Of a stretch of 64,000 bases of DNA, positions 12,069 through 25,123 are shown piece by piece. Origin of the DNA: Erigeron canadensis. Lineage: Eukaryota; Streptophyta; Magnoliopsida; Asterales; Asteraceae. The notes beneath the pieces are model-generated. The model searched no databases. It was not told the origin of the DNA and saw nothing but the letters and a program-made list of their open reading frames with translations. Numbering within the stretch: the stretch's first letter is position 1; the number at the start of each line of letters is the position of its first letter. Both the position numbers and the translations under genes were made by a program. The stretch is from the NCBI RefSeq assembly GCF_010389155.1, contig NC_057766.1, positions 38,635,516 to 38,699,515 of the forward strand, read 5' to 3'.

Positions 12069-13147
12069 ATAATATTAGTTTTTATAATAAGAAAAATAAA
12101 TGGTGTGTTTCCTTTTCAAGTTTCACTCGGTTTCTCGACCATGTGACGAGTCTCTCACTCATCCATCATTATACGCACAAACACACTCTCTCCTCTCCTC
12201 TCTCTCATTCTATTCTATTCTATTCTTTCAATTTGTAATTTCAAGAAGACTTACCTTGAAGTTGTTGCTGCTGTTGTTGCGGTTGTGATGAAGATTCCGC
12301 TTTTCTATTTCCTTCTCAACGCCACTTAAATTCAATTCGGTCTGTTTTTCCTTCCTTCCTTCCTTCATTTTTTTACTTATTTATTATATTCAGCTGCCAG
12401 CTCAATTTTTACTGCTTGCTTTCACTACTCTTCACACTGCATGTTTTGTTTTGTTTTGTATTGTTACGACACATAGGGTCTCGTTTCATATATTATTTTC
12501 ATTTATTTATATTTACTGTATTTAATTATTTAACTGTTTTATAGAAGTTCGGATTTATATTTTTTTGTATTTATTTCATTACTATATTTATAATGTTCGT
12601 TTCAGATTCAACTGCAATATTTACTCCGATTCTGAAAATTTAGATTGAAGTTTATCTATTACTGTAGCTGCTTATAAATAATCACAATCACTTTAATTCC
12701 AATTTCAAAGTTATATTCCAATCCAAATACAAATAGTCACTTTTGAATGTTAAAAATTGTTCAGTCCACATTTTTGTGGAAATTTCATGTGTATTTTTTT
12801 GTCCAGCTAATTACACAAATGATGTCATTTTTGTGGTTTTAAACGCTTTTTAGGCCAAAAAAAAAGAGATAGAGAGTGAAATTAAATTTTGAAATTTTTT
12901 TTATTAAGTAGAATGATCATTTAATTGCAGAAATGCAGAGAATCAATGTTTGACTTTTGAAGTCAATGTTGATACTTACCTTGACTTTTGAAGTCATTGT
13001 ATCTTCATTTATGCAATAATTTTGTACTAGAATCTTTAAGGTGTTTACTTTGTCTTACTCTTATGTTGATAGATCACGGCGTATCGTAATCAATAAGAGA
13101 ACCGATATTTTGTTCATAGCTACAAATATCGGTTTTTGAGGTAAGAG
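12069..13147 (+). promoter_or_regulatory. Upstream region and likely 5' leader of the PSI1-like gene
   Basis: A CT-rich tract (ctctctcctctcctctctct, 12184-12207) is typical of plant core promoters or leaders and is followed by a transcribed-looking region. A leader intron between about 12.3 and 13.1 kb is possible, but its splice sites cannot be fixed from sequence alone. No TATA box was assigned. Confidence 0.4.
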
Positions 13148-14899
13148 ATGGTGGCAGAGTCGTGGCTCCGGGGTCTATGGAAATCGTCAAAAAAGCATGA
13201 AATTGGCCAAGAAAAGGTTCGGATCGGAGTGTTGGCTTTTGAAGTAGCTAGTTTGCTATCCAAGCTAGTTCATCAATGGAATTCGCTTAACGATAAACAA
13301 GTTGCCAAGTTAAGGGACGAGATTAGTAACTCAGTAGGTATTAAAAAGCTTGTTTCGGATGATGATGGTTATATAGTTGACTTAATTTGTGCTGAAATGT
13401 TGCATACTTTGGAAAATGTTGCGAGAGTTGTGACTCGGCTTGCTAAAAAATGCAGTGAACCCCTTTTGAAATGCTTTGAGCGTGCATTCGACGATTTGGT
13501 TAAAACCGGGGTTGATCAGTATCAATGGCAGATGAGTAGGAAAAAGATGAACAAGAAAATTAAAAAGATGGAAAAGTTTATTTACATCAATGCAAGTTTG
13601 TATCAAGAAATGGAAACGCTTTCGGAACTTGAACAAATTTTGAGGAGGATGAAGAGCAATGAGGAACAAGATAGCATAATTTTAGTTGAATATACGAAGA
13701 AGCTTTCGTGGCGGCAGCAAGAAGTTAAACGATTAAAAGAGATGTCGTTGTGGAACAAGAGTCATGATTACGTGGTTTACCTTCTTGCAAGGTCCATTTT
13801 CACTATTTTTAGTAGAATTGGACATGTATTTGGGATTAACCATGTGTTGCCTCTTGCAGCTGATCACTCTGATTCGTTAGATTCTGATCATATGAATCGA
13901 AATCAATCTGTATCTTCATTGCTTCACTCTTCCATTCATCCCTCAGAGTATAAGATTGGAAGGTTTTCATCTGGGCCTTTGGGAGACAAGATTTCTAGAT
14001 CGGGTCCGATTTCAAGAACTCATAATGTAAATACTTTCCATTCAGGCCCACTTGGTAGTTCAATCCCTTATTCTGGTAAAAATCGAAACATCACTTACTC
14101 TGGCCCTATTGGGAGGTCGACACCAAAGTCATCTTCAAAGTCAGGTCCTATAGCTCGTGTGACAAAAACCGGGCTGAAGTTATGGCAGGGAAAGAGTGCT
14201 ACGCCAAATCGTTTGAGCACCACTGGACCTTTTAAAGGATGCATGGTCGGTGGGAACGGTTCTCCTGTCATGCATTGTCATGTAAGTTCAAATGCTACTT
14301 GTTCTGCAACTCCACAAAGAATTGATGAAGAATCGGATGTTGAGGTTTGCTCCAAACAGAAAATCTTTGATGCCCCTCTAGATACTCTCGGTGCTTCTGC
14401 TCTAGCATTACATTATGCTAATGTTATTATTGTACTTGAGAAACTTGTGGCATCTCCTCACTTAATTGGTCATGATGCTAGAGATGATTTATACAATATG
14501 TTACCAAAGAATGTTAAAAGTGCTCTTAGAGGGAGATTAAAACCGTATGCAAAAAGCTTGGCTTCATCAGATTATGATACAGGTTTGGCAGAAGAATGGA
14601 ATGAGGCTATATCAGCGACTTTAGAATGGTTATCACCACTCGCTCATAATATGATAAGATGGCAATCCGAGAGGAGTTTTGAGCAACAAAATTTGCTTTC
14701 CAAGACGAATGTGCTTCTTGTACAAACTTTGCATTATGCAAATCAAGAAAAGACTGAAGCTACTATAATAGAACTGCTTGTTGGTCTTAATTATATATGG
14801 CGGTTTGGTAGAGAACTCAATGCAAAAGCTATGTTGGAGTGTGAAAGTGGTGGAGTAATTGTTGATACTAATAATGATTCGGTAAATTTGGTGAATTAA
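13148..14899 (+). CDS. PSI1-like protein (DUF3475 + DUF668)
   Basis: Uninterrupted single-exon frame of 583 residues. The N-terminal segment (about residues 25-85, from IGVLAFEVASLLSKLVHQW) fits DUF3475, and residues about 408-500 (from PLDTLGASALALHYANVI) fit DUF668. These are the two domains of the plant PSK SIMULATOR family, whose founder promotes cell growth downstream of phytosulfokine signalling and is plasma-membrane or nucleus associated. A basic helical region (MSRKKMNKKIKKMEKF) and a linker with repeated SGP(L/I)G motifs (about residues 272-360) separate the domains. No signal peptide or membrane segment is visible. The start is the first ATG of the frame and gives the conserved W-rich amino end. 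The assignment is to the family. The shorter DUF668 branch (no N-myristoylation glycine after Met) is the likely subgroup. Confidence 0.9.
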   Translation: MVAESWLRGLWKSSKKHEIGQEKVRIGVLAFEVASLLSKLVHQWNSLNDKQVAKLRDEISNSVGIKKLVSDDDGYIVDLICAEMLHTLENVARVVTRLAKKCSEPLLKCFERAFDDLVKTGVDQYQWQMSRKKMNKKIKKMEKFIYINASLYQEMETLSELEQILRRMKSNEEQDSIILVEYTKKLSWRQQEVKRLKEMSLWNKSHDYVVYLLARSIFTIFSRIGHVFGINHVLPLAADHSDSLDSDHMNRNQSVSSLLHSSIHPSEYKIGRFSSGPLGDKISRSGPISRTHNVNTFHSGPLGSSIPYSGKNRNITYSGPIGRSTPKSSSKSGPIARVTKTGLKLWQGKSATPNRLSTTGPFKGCMVGGNGSPVMHCHVSSNATCSATPQRIDEESDVEVCSKQKIFDAPLDTLGASALALHYANVIIVLEKLVASPHLIGHDARDDLYNMLPKNVKSALRGRLKPYAKSLASSDYDTGLAEEWNEAISATLEWLSPLAHNMIRWQSERSFEQQNLLSKTNVLLVQTLHYANQEKTEATIIELLVGLNYIWRFGRELNAKAMLECESGGVIVDTNNDSVNLVN

Positions 14900-16773
14900 T
14901 TAGCAGCATGGTCAGCTTATTGGCAATGACAATCGGTCTCTTTCCTAAAGGCACAGAGACCCGTTTCATGAGCCGTTTGCAAGTAGATTCTCAAGAACCA
15001 TGATCAAACGGTTCAAACCATGTGGTTAATACTTAAAAGGTAATGTTCAACGATTCTATAAATACTTGTTTTCTAAAAGGGCAGTGTTGATGACTGTTGA
15101 CCTTTTGGCATAGAATTGATATATGGGTATTTGCTTGTCAGGTGAGTTTCTTATTGTAGATGTATAGATAAATATGAAATCACATTTTTAAGAATGTGGA
15201 TTTCACCCTATAAGAGTTTTTACTTGTGAAATATAAGATGTTTGAAGTTGAGCAATTGCACTGCATAGATAAAGCATTCATGGTTGACTTTTGTTTACCT
15301 AGCTTATTCTGGTGTTGAAACCTGTCGAGGACGCAAAATGGGCGGGTCAGCCAGGTTGGGTAACTGGTTGAAACGCCTCCAGCCCAAACAGGTAAATTTT
15401 TTTATGGGTTGTTCGGGGGGTGGACGTACAAACGTGACAAGGTGACTGTGAGTAGTTTTCGAAGTTTGGTATGGCGGTTATCGGGATTTCTGGTGGTTTC
15501 AGGCAGAACTGCAGAAGTCGGCTGTGGCTGACTGTTGGTGTAATAGAGGAAGGAGGGTGGCAGAGTAAAAGGATGAGAGATCATCTGATGTGTATCATTT
15601 TATTGAGGTGGAGAAGGGAGAATGATCTGATGCATTCTTTTCCGAGCTCCTCACTTTTAAAATGAAAGAGTAAATCTGAATTTAGCAACAAGGCGAGAGA
15701 AGATTCATATGTTCATATATCGTATTCAGATGACAATTTTTTAAAACCCTGGTTTTGATTGACGCTATCAGGTTATCGGTTGCAAATTATGACTGAAGTG
15801 AAATGTAAATATAAACTTAAAATTTTAGAAAGTAAAAAAAAATAACACAGAAAAACAAACTTAATTTAAATGTCAAACAACAATTCACTCAAAAACAATA
15901 AAAAAAAATATTAACAATTCAACGAAAATACAAATATTGTGCTTCAAAACAACATTTGAATCATGTAAAATATATAACCAAATTTGGACCTAATCTAAAA
16001 CAAAAATAAGAGTAAATCTAGAAATATATTCATTTAGCCAATGATGTTTAGACTAGCTGGTCAGAGACATTTTCAGTTTTATAAAAGGTTTTGAGTCGAC
16101 CCTTAGGGATGTCATACCTAGGGGTTTTTTCCTCTGAATATTTGTAACGGCTCATAGTCAATATCTCGTTGTATAGGGTATGGGTAAGGTTTCACCATTA
16201 TATGATGAGGTTTCCCTGATGTTATATACCGACTCATATTTGAGAAAAAAATATATTCGTTTTTCTCATAAGTTATTATTGGTTGTTTTTTATGTTTTTT
16301 TTTTTTTTTTTTGTAGATGTAGGATGGAGCGACGAGCTTTTATCAAGGTGTTGTTTTTCAATTAAATACTCGTAGTTTTCAGGTTCAATTTTGACTTTGC
16401 TTTTTTCCCCCTTTATTTAATGAAATGTTTTACTAGTTATTTCCTTTCGTTTCTTTATTATAGGCTCTAGCAAATATTTGAGCAAACATATCTATGGTAT
16501 GATTGTGGTAATGGCTTACAAAGTAAAACAGAATCTCGTGAAAACACGGGGGTGAATAAGAAACTGAATATTATTAGTATTATTATACACATTATTATTA
16601 CATGATTAATATAATGCTGTTCATGGTATACCAAAAGCCTTTGTTATTATATGTGTGTATATAAATTCATCTAGTAACGTATTTTATATATCATCGCATC
16701 AACAAAGCACGTACATTACTCCTCGATCCGTACATCCCATGCATTGATCCGTCCTAGCTAGCTAGACAAATAT
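14900..16773. other. 3' flank and intergenic region
   Basis: No gene found between the PSI1-like stop and the myotubularin start. A GC-richer piece at 15311-15400 (gggcgggtcagccaggttggg) resembles the interior of hAT-like elements seen at 38-39 kb. The two overlapping frames at 15.4-15.66 kb have no recognisable family. Confidence 0.4.
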
Positions 16774-19700
16774 ATGGCGATGCCAAATGCACGAAGGTCG
16801 TCTTCTTTTGGTGACGCGGAAACCGATATATCGGAAACAATGAAAGAGAAATGTAACGACTTTGACGCTGGTGACTGGACCATCGATGACGATGTCGATG
16901 TAAACCTACATATATCTCTCCTCTCGTTAGCTTCTTCTTAGCCTTTTTGATTCACAAACCTTTACATATATTAAATTTTGAATAATTCGTTCATATATGT
17001 TCATATTTATAACTGATTCGAATTTCTTTAATTTCTTTCTTTTTCGTTTAATTTTAATTTCGAGATTAAAGGAGCCGGTCCTTCACGGAATATTTGATAT
17101 TTTGTTGAAAGATGAGCATGTTATAACTGAGGCAAGCTCTCTCTTCGAATTCATTTATGTTGTCTTTACAATTATAGGGATTTTTTTTCCTAAACAATTG
17201 TTTATTTGTTTAGGAGCAAGAGATTCACTTTGATTTTGGTGTAAACGTTGGCAAAATGCGGTTAAATATGTACAACTTGTCACATTGTTATTGTGTGTAT
17301 CTAACTTTTAAAATGCATTTTTTAACGGTAACTTGTAATTTGGGCTCAGCGACATGCAGATTATATAACTTCAATTTTTTTTTAAATGTATCAAACCTTT
17401 GAATTTTTGCTTTTGAACTTATATGGCATAATTGTATGTTCATCTGCTACTAATGAAGTGGTAATCAGAGACGATAACCATAATTTGAAAGTCTAGTATA
17501 CATATCCTATATGATTGACTTGCAAAGTTTCACAAAATAATAAAACGTGACAGAAAACCCTGTTTCCAAGAAACTTGCCAATTTCCTTAGGTTCATTGTT
17601 GTGACACTAATTCATTCCATTTTGTGCTTTTGCTTTTAGGGGCATGCTGTTCTTGTTAACACTGATGAAGAAGGTACCGTGTTTGTGACCAATTTTCGAC
17701 TTCTTTTTTTGGTAAGTTGTTAATCAACCGATATTTTCTTTGTTGATATAGTGTAAATTATAGAATGTTATTTGATTATCTGTAATAATATTGTTACTGT
17801 TTGTTTAGACTTCATTAGCAGATTAGACATGCCAAATATGGTTGCATACCCTGCCCATGGCGGGATTGGGTATGGTTAATTTTTTTCAACAGCTGACATA
17901 ATGTTCTGTTGAAATCTATATTCAGAGTGAAGGTTCTAGAGATATTATCGCATTAGGAACGATACCATTGGCTACCATTGAAAAGTTTAACAGGATTGTA
18001 AGTTTTTTCTTATTCAAAGCATACAAGTAAATTACAACATTACAACTTGTATCGAATTTATTGATATGAGGCCGTGAAGGAACACCTTGTGACCTTAAAT
18101 AGTCCTCCATCAAGCTAATCTTTTGTGCTTCTTTGACCGTCTTATCTGCCTGTAGACTGACATATCTCCATTATGTTATGACGACGTAGGTTGTTAAGCA
18201 AGGTACTCGGCAGTTTGACAATGCACCTACACGCAGGCTTCTTCAGGTCTTCGGTATGGTTGCTCATTTCTAATATTGTCATATTAGTTTTTTTTTTGGG
18301 TAAATAATATTGTCATATTAGTTGGGGAAGATATTATCTAACATTTTCTTTTTGCCAAGTTAACATAGAAATGTTTAAATATGTTAGTGTAAACTCATAA
18401 ACTGGTATTCGCCAAGTTACCTATTCCCAAAAACTGTTTATGTGTGTGTCATAAACCTTTGATTACAGCTGTATGGCTTCTCTTAATTTGTAATATTATC
18501 TTGATAGTTCAATTGTGTGTTGAAAGCTTGCACCTGGGCTATATAGTTCTGGTTATACGCCTTTCTTAAAAAGCTGCCTTTCAATGTTTATTGGTTTTGC
18601 AGGCAAGGATATGAGAATAATCATATATGCATTCCGTCCCCGGACTAAACAGGTCAGACGTAGTCTAAGATTTGGTCATTGCTGATATCTTCATTATCCA
18701 TTTGGCTGCCAACTATTCCAGATAATGATACTAATACGACCGGCTTGCAATCTACAGAGACGTGCTATTTTTGATGCGTTAATGAGGTGGGCAAGGCCTA
18801 CTAGACTCTGGGATCTTTATGCTTTTAGTAGTGGTCCTTCCAGAGACAGTAACACAAATCCTAAAGTGAGACTACTGAATGAGTACTTCCGGCTTCTTGG
18901 TATGGGATCACTTGAGTCATCTATTGGCAACATAGAAGACGGTTCCTTCAAGTTATCTAATGATTGGTGGAGGATCAGTGATGCCAATGCAAGTTATAAC
19001 ATGTGTACAACTTACCCATTTGCTTTGCTAGTTCCAAAAGCTATCAGGTCATCAAAGTTTCTTTTGCAGTCATGCTTCCTTCTTTCTCTTTCAAGTTGAA
19101 TCATTGACACTTGCTTGCGTGCTGTTAAAAAAAACAATGACACTTGTGTTGCTGATATTAGAGATACAGATCTGCTGAAAGCTTGTGCATTTCGTGCACG
19201 TTGTAGACTACCTGTAATATCATGGTGTGATATACGTAAGCACTGGATTCAATTATTCATTGTCTTGATTAACATACAAGTAGCTGTTATAGAAACCGCT
19301 TAATAATGGAGACTTAATTTCTAATATTGCAGTTGATTCAATTAGAAACCGAACTCAAATTTAGCAATTTTTAGACTGCACATGCAATCCACTAGCCTTA
19401 ACACTGTAAACTCGAAGCTCAAGTTAACATACTTCCATTTATTTAATGATATGTAGGCAGTGGAGCTGTCCTTGCTAGGTCATCCCAACCATTGGTTGGT
19501 CTTATGATGAATATGAGGAGGTAAAGAATGCTAATTTCGTATTTCTGGAGTTTTAGACCTTTTGGTATAATGTAAAATTTTCTTTTAATACATTACATCA
19601 TGTGATGAAATACTGCAGCAATGCTGATGAGAATCTGGTTGGTGCTTTTTGTACTCGATTTTCTAGTGGACAACAACTACATAGGTGGTCTTCTTTTTTC

Positions 19701-22700
19701 AAGTCTAGTATCGGATAACGTGCTTTAACAATTATTGTAGTTATGTCGGTTACACACTAACTATTGGTTTGTAAATATCCAAATCACTGAGATAATATAC
19801 AGTAGTGCAACTCCATTGTCATTGGTGCAAATGTGGTCAATTATTATATTTTCTTACTAGGAAGTTATATATAGCGGATGCAAGACCAAGGAAAAATGCT
19901 CTGGCAAACAGCGCAATGGGTGGGGGTTCAGAGTCTTCAGTTAATTATTTTCAGTGTGAGGTCTGTCAAACGGTTGAGTTACAATAACATGTTTATGTGA
20001 TGATAATGTTTTCTTTTGTGTAATTCTCATATATATGTGTTCAGATTGTATTCTTTGGGATAGACAATATACATGGTATGAGAGAAAGTCTTGTTCGTCT
20101 CAGAGACTACTTGGATACACATGGAACCAAATCATCGGATGGAATGTCTTCATTTTTGGTATGATTTTAAACTATGAACATGTTACTTAATATCTAATTG
20201 TGTTCTCAAGGTTGTGATCTATTCCAACAGAGAAATGGTGGATGGACATGGGGTGGAGGTAATCTTAGCAGTATGTCTGCTTCAGTATCAACCCTTGGTG
20301 ATAGTGGTTGGTTAATACATATTCACAATGTGTTGGCTGGTTCTGCTTGGATTGCTGCTCGTGTTGCCTTAGAGTCGGCATCAATACTTGTTCATTGCAG
20401 GTAAACTAAATATACATGTTCTCATATTAGAGTTTGATATTTGATCCATCACTTATTAAGCTTTATCTTTCATAATATGGTTATGGTAGAGTCTATATTT
20501 GTGTGAACTGAAATTTCTACAAAGTTTTCGCGGATTTCTTGTAGTTATGTTCATTCTCCATGCTGAAGTATCAGTCATAATGTTATGTTTAAGTATCCAA
20601 TGGTTGTTCTGTTATCATTGCTTTAAGGTTTAGTCATCGTATATTCTGCATTACAGTTTGTCACTGAAAGTATTCTTTTGTAACGTAGTTTAGATGTAAT
20701 TGTGTGATACAGTGATGGATGGGACAGAACAAGCCAGTTAGTCGCCCTCGCAAGTTTATTACTTGATCCATATTATCGCACCATTAAAGGATTTCAGGTA
20801 TCTGCTAGTCATACATTTGGTTACTAAAGTCTCTCATTCGATGTTTTCATTAGGTTTATTGTTTAAACGTGATACTTAGCCCGTATTATCATTATCGAAG
20901 TAAACCTGAAACAATTCTTCACATGGAACACTTCCTCTCTCTTTTATTTTTGACATGCTTGCTTCTATTAAATTCCTGCTGTTTTGACGATCCACTCAGG
21001 CTCTTGTTGAAAAAGATTGGCTTGCATTTGGTCATCCATTTTCAGACAGAGCTGGAATGCCAAGTTTCTCCGGGAGTGACAATATGCCTTTAGAACTTTC
21101 CAGACATTCTTCGAGTCCAAACATCTTATCATCATCATCCATGCGTCAGTCACCAGGGTCATTTACACCTCAATCTCTAGCCTCCTCTAATGCACATCAT
21201 TCAAACAATTATTCTCCAATATTTCTTCAGGTAATTACTTTATAATGACTATTCTGTAGTGGATGTATTTCCTTCATTAAGTGTATAGTCCTGTTTTAAA
21301 TAACTTTATGGTTATGTTTGTTAATTTTGTATATTTTGACCTCATTTGACAGTGGGTCGATTGTGTTGCACAACTATTACGGATGTACCCTTTTGCATTT
21401 GAGTTCTCCTCTGTAAGTATGTTCTTTCATGGGATTAAGTACATTTTTTACATCTCAATATCCTATGGGCTTAAGCACATATGATGATTATGTTATGCTT
21501 CACTGGATCAAACAGACTTTTTTGGTTGATTTTCTGGATGGTGTGCTTTCATGTCGGTTTGGAAACTTCTTGTGCAACAAGTGCGTCTTTTATACAAATT
21601 ATAGAGTTGTTTTACAACAGCTGTTGATTTCTTTTCCATAATATAATCTTTCTAAATTTAAACTTCAGTGAGAATGAAAGAGAAAGAGCTGGTGTTTTTG
21701 AGACATCTGAATGCTTGTGGGTGTATTTGGCTGACATGCGTGCATCAGAGGGAAGTTCTCACGCACACTACAACATATTTTACGATCCGTCCAGACATGA
21801 TGGTCCATTATTACCACCAGCTGCAGCTTTGGCTCCAACGTTATGGCCTCAATTCCATCTTCGTTGGTCATGTCCTTCAGAATCTCAATCCAGTCAGGTT
21901 GAAACCCAATGCAGAAATTGGATGGAGAAGTACACCGAACTGCAAAAGGTAACTATCATGACAGTCTAAACCTCTACAATGAAATGTGTCCAAGTTACAT
22001 AAATTGTATATGTGCTTAGGTCAAAAGTCTGATTTTGTTGCTTAATGGTAAGGCATGATGCTACATTTACATGGAAGAAATGGGGTCTAAGATGTTAATC
22101 TAAGCACATGGACTTTTAAAATTAGTCAAGAAAGTTTCTGGTCAACCCAACCATTTTTGACCCATTATCCAACCCGTCCGAATTGGCTATCTTTGATATA
22201 TAGGCTTGCTGAGTTCCTACATTCCAAGCATTGTTTTCATGGTATATAATTTATGAATGCTTTTTCCTCATTTCAGAATTTCAGTCTTCCTTCTAAAGTG
22301 TCGTTTTTTACATATTAATCCAAACAGGCAAAAGATTTAGCCGAGAGTAATGCCAGAGAAATAATGACAACAGTGGAGTCCTTGACTGCTGATCTCCTTA
22401 TTGAGAGCCAGGCCAGCAACTCAGTCATGGCTTTAGCTAGAAAAGCAAATATGGAAAACTCTTGTATAAAACGAGCAATCGGATCACTTGGATGTATAGT
22501 TCATGTTTCAGAAGCAGATGACATTGCAGACTATCCAGCTGAAAAGGTGGACATAACTTCTCCAACTCGAGAAACAGTAGATAGTGGAGACACATATGAG
22601 AAAGAGACAGATTTGTGTGTCTCTATTTTGGTAACTGCAGATACCAGTGAAACTTCTGGGAACCTGACCGATTACATTTGTGAGTCTTGGTGTCCACTAT

Positions 22701-22834
22701 GGGCACCAGATGGAGGTTGTAGGTGGCCTAATGCAGGTTGTGCTCGAATTAGGAACGAATTTATAGGCGTGAAAGCTAATTTTGATGCTTTTGACAAGTT
22801 ATCAATACATGATAGTTACTTTCAGCCCGAATAA
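16774..22834 (+). CDS. MTM: Myotubularin-type phosphoinositide 3-phosphatase (plant MTM)
   Basis: Nineteen exons give an open 849-residue protein, close to the roughly 840 of Arabidopsis MTM1/MTM2. Exons: 16774-16899, 17072-17131, 17640-17711, 17926-17997, 18190-18253, 18603-18652, 18758-19047, 19162-19235, 19457-19520, 19619-19684, 19861-19960, 20045-20158, 20231-20400, 20713-20797, 21000-21230, 21353-21412, 21516-21580, 21669-21948, 22328-22834. All junction phases agree. The N-terminal PH-GRAM region (about residues 43-150) precedes the phosphatase core. The catalytic C-x5-R signature is HCSDGWDRT (Cys440, Arg446), split by the exon 13/14 junction. The C-terminus has a short helical segment and a conserved [17 protein letters not shown] cysteine motif. 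The family removes the 3-phosphate of PtdIns3P and PtdIns(3,5)P2, so this copy should be active. Intron 2 uses a GC donor (GAG|GCAAGC). Exon 1 is poorly conserved, so the start is the least certain part. Confidence 0.9.
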
Positions 22835-23559
22835 CAAAAACTGCAAAAATGCAACATAGGTAATCAACACAAGGTTTTAGCTTAAGTTTGCTATTCTGGA
22901 TATGCGAAAGTTACTTTCTGTTGGACGAAAATCATTACATTTTATAATTGTTTACGGGCAAACTATATACAGTACATAATTTTCTTTTTTGAAAGGCAAA
23001 CCACTTGCAAACTTCTGATCACTGAATACTTGCACCAACTAACCAAAGATAAATTATTTCCAGTATTCGGTATATTGGAGTAAACAGTACATTTCCAGTA
23101 TTGGAGTACATATTTCGGCTAACATGGTTATATATACAACAAACTAATATTTCCGGGTAACATGGTAATATATACAGCAAACTAGTATTGGAGCATATAT
23201 TTCCAGTGTTGAGGTCGAATTAAAGACTGAACTCTTTTCCACTTCTACTTGGTGCTAATTAGCATCCTTGAAGCCAATAAAATTGTGTTAGTTATTGCTT
23301 ACTCTCTCTAGAAAGAAACCTAATTGTCTACTATTTTCATTTTTATAAAGAAAAATTATTATCAATGATTCAATGTGATACAAGAAACCCAAAAAGGAAC
23401 ACTTTAAACTAACTTTGAAAGAAAATATATATACTTTCCATATGCCATAGAGTAACAAGAACACGCTTGTAAATTCCAATTCCCAACAACGATGTAGAAA
23501 CTGTAAAGACTTACTGGTCATCCATAATCATCTGCGAGTCTCAACTAAGTGGAAAAAAG
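22835..23559. other. 3' flank of the myotubularin gene
   Basis: Likely 3' UTR and intergenic DNA. Imperfect tandem copies of a unit of about 50 bases (tattggagtacatatttcggctaacatgg-like) lie around 23060-23205. No gene was found. Confidence 0.4.
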
Positions 23560-23885
23560 AAGTGAAATTCATTGTATTGGTATCCTTATGGTGTTTGTGG
23601 AAAGCTCGTAATGAAGTTATTTTAATGGTCCCCGAGTATGACTGACCGTGTCATTCGGGAGATCAAAGCACTTGGTTTTCACTGATTGAAGACAAGACTG
23701 AGCATAAAGAATTTAAGATATCATTTGGCAAGGCTAGATCGATTTCAATTTCTTTCATAGGCTATGGTGATTGAGATACTTTGTATTTTATGGTTGTATT
23801 ATTGGTCTAATAACTGGTGATGTGTGATTTGGATGTCTTAATGTTTTGTCGGACATTCTTTTAATAAAATATTGTTGGCTGTTTA
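23560..23885 (+). mobile_element. LINE 3' end remnant
   Basis: Degenerate plus-strand translation retains the C-terminal landmarks of plant non-LTR retrotransposons: a WCLWKARNEV-like tryptophan motif, then VIREIKAL, then a short 3' UTR with an AATAAAA-type signal. It aligns in pattern with the better preserved copy at 34.2-34.9 kb. Truncated and frame-broken. Confidence 0.55.
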
Positions 23886-25123
23886 AAAGAGGAAATATCA
23901 CAAACAAAGGTCAAAATACACAACCAAATACATATGATACCATATGGTTTGAGGACAAGCTTGCAACTACAATAGAAGGTAACCAGGTCATTGAGGCGGA
24001 AAGCAATGAGGGGAATGAATAACAAAGCTAGAGTCATCCAGGCCACAATCCACTATTGTTAGTAAGCGCTATCACTAAATCTTTCACCACTAAAATTACT
24101 AAACTAAAAATCCAAAATGTTGCACTGCTTATAGCTATGCCAAGGACTACATTGTCTACGTTCCCCTCTCATATTAATATCGGCGCCAACAAAAACTCAC
24201 TGGATAGTGTTCTAATAAGGTAACAAATCAAATATATGATTATATTGTTAGGTTTACTATGGGATTTACAGGTACAAAAAGAACTCACTAAGTTATATGG
24301 TTTTCACAGTTAGGTTTACGAACATATGAAGACTCAATGAGATGGGTATTTTAGTTTTAGAAAAGCTGAATTAACCATGTTAATGACATTGCAAAGAAAG
24401 ACACCACTTTCTGTATTTTGGATTTAAATCTAGGATGTTTTTATAGAACTACGGAGTGTATCTATATGAATATTTGTGTATTTAACACCATACTATGAAC
24501 AAGAATTTCACATTTCTGGACACTGTACTCTGATCACTAGAAACAAGTTTAATTGCAGACAGACAAAATTGAAAAGGTTGGACATTCAAAAATTCCAAGT
24601 CTGTTGCTTTTAATATAAAAAATCTAATCAGTTTTAAATCTGAACTCACAAATCACATCAAAATCCGTATCTTGATGTAGTGATTTACCAGAAAAGCTGG
24701 GCATTTTCTATGTGCATAAACAGCGAAAAACACATAAAATACGGACCTGTGTTGTGCCTTCAAGAATTTCTTCCCAAGGCTAACCTTTAAGCAAATTACT
24801 TGATGAATCACTCAACCAGGAAAACCAAATATGCCTGAAAACATTATGAAAAAAAAAAAAGAATCTCGAAAAGCCTCAAAAGAAAACCAATGAGTCTAAG
24901 ATGGTAGAAAAGTTGATCAATCTTGTTTAAGCATTGAATAAATGTACCTCCAAATCTTTTGACATAGATGGGAAAACATAGAACTACTCATAAGTTCCAA
25001 AACAAGCAAATTCAAATTACATACATCTTCCTAAACACTCTAAAAGAGGGTCAATCACTAACCCTTTTGATTTAAATAACCCAATTGCCCCATATAACCC
25101 CAAACCTTAACAACACTGCTAAT
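23886..25123. other. Intergenic and 3' flank of the trihelix gene
   Basis: AT-rich. No coding frame beyond short chance frames, and no clear element ends. Confidence 0.4.
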
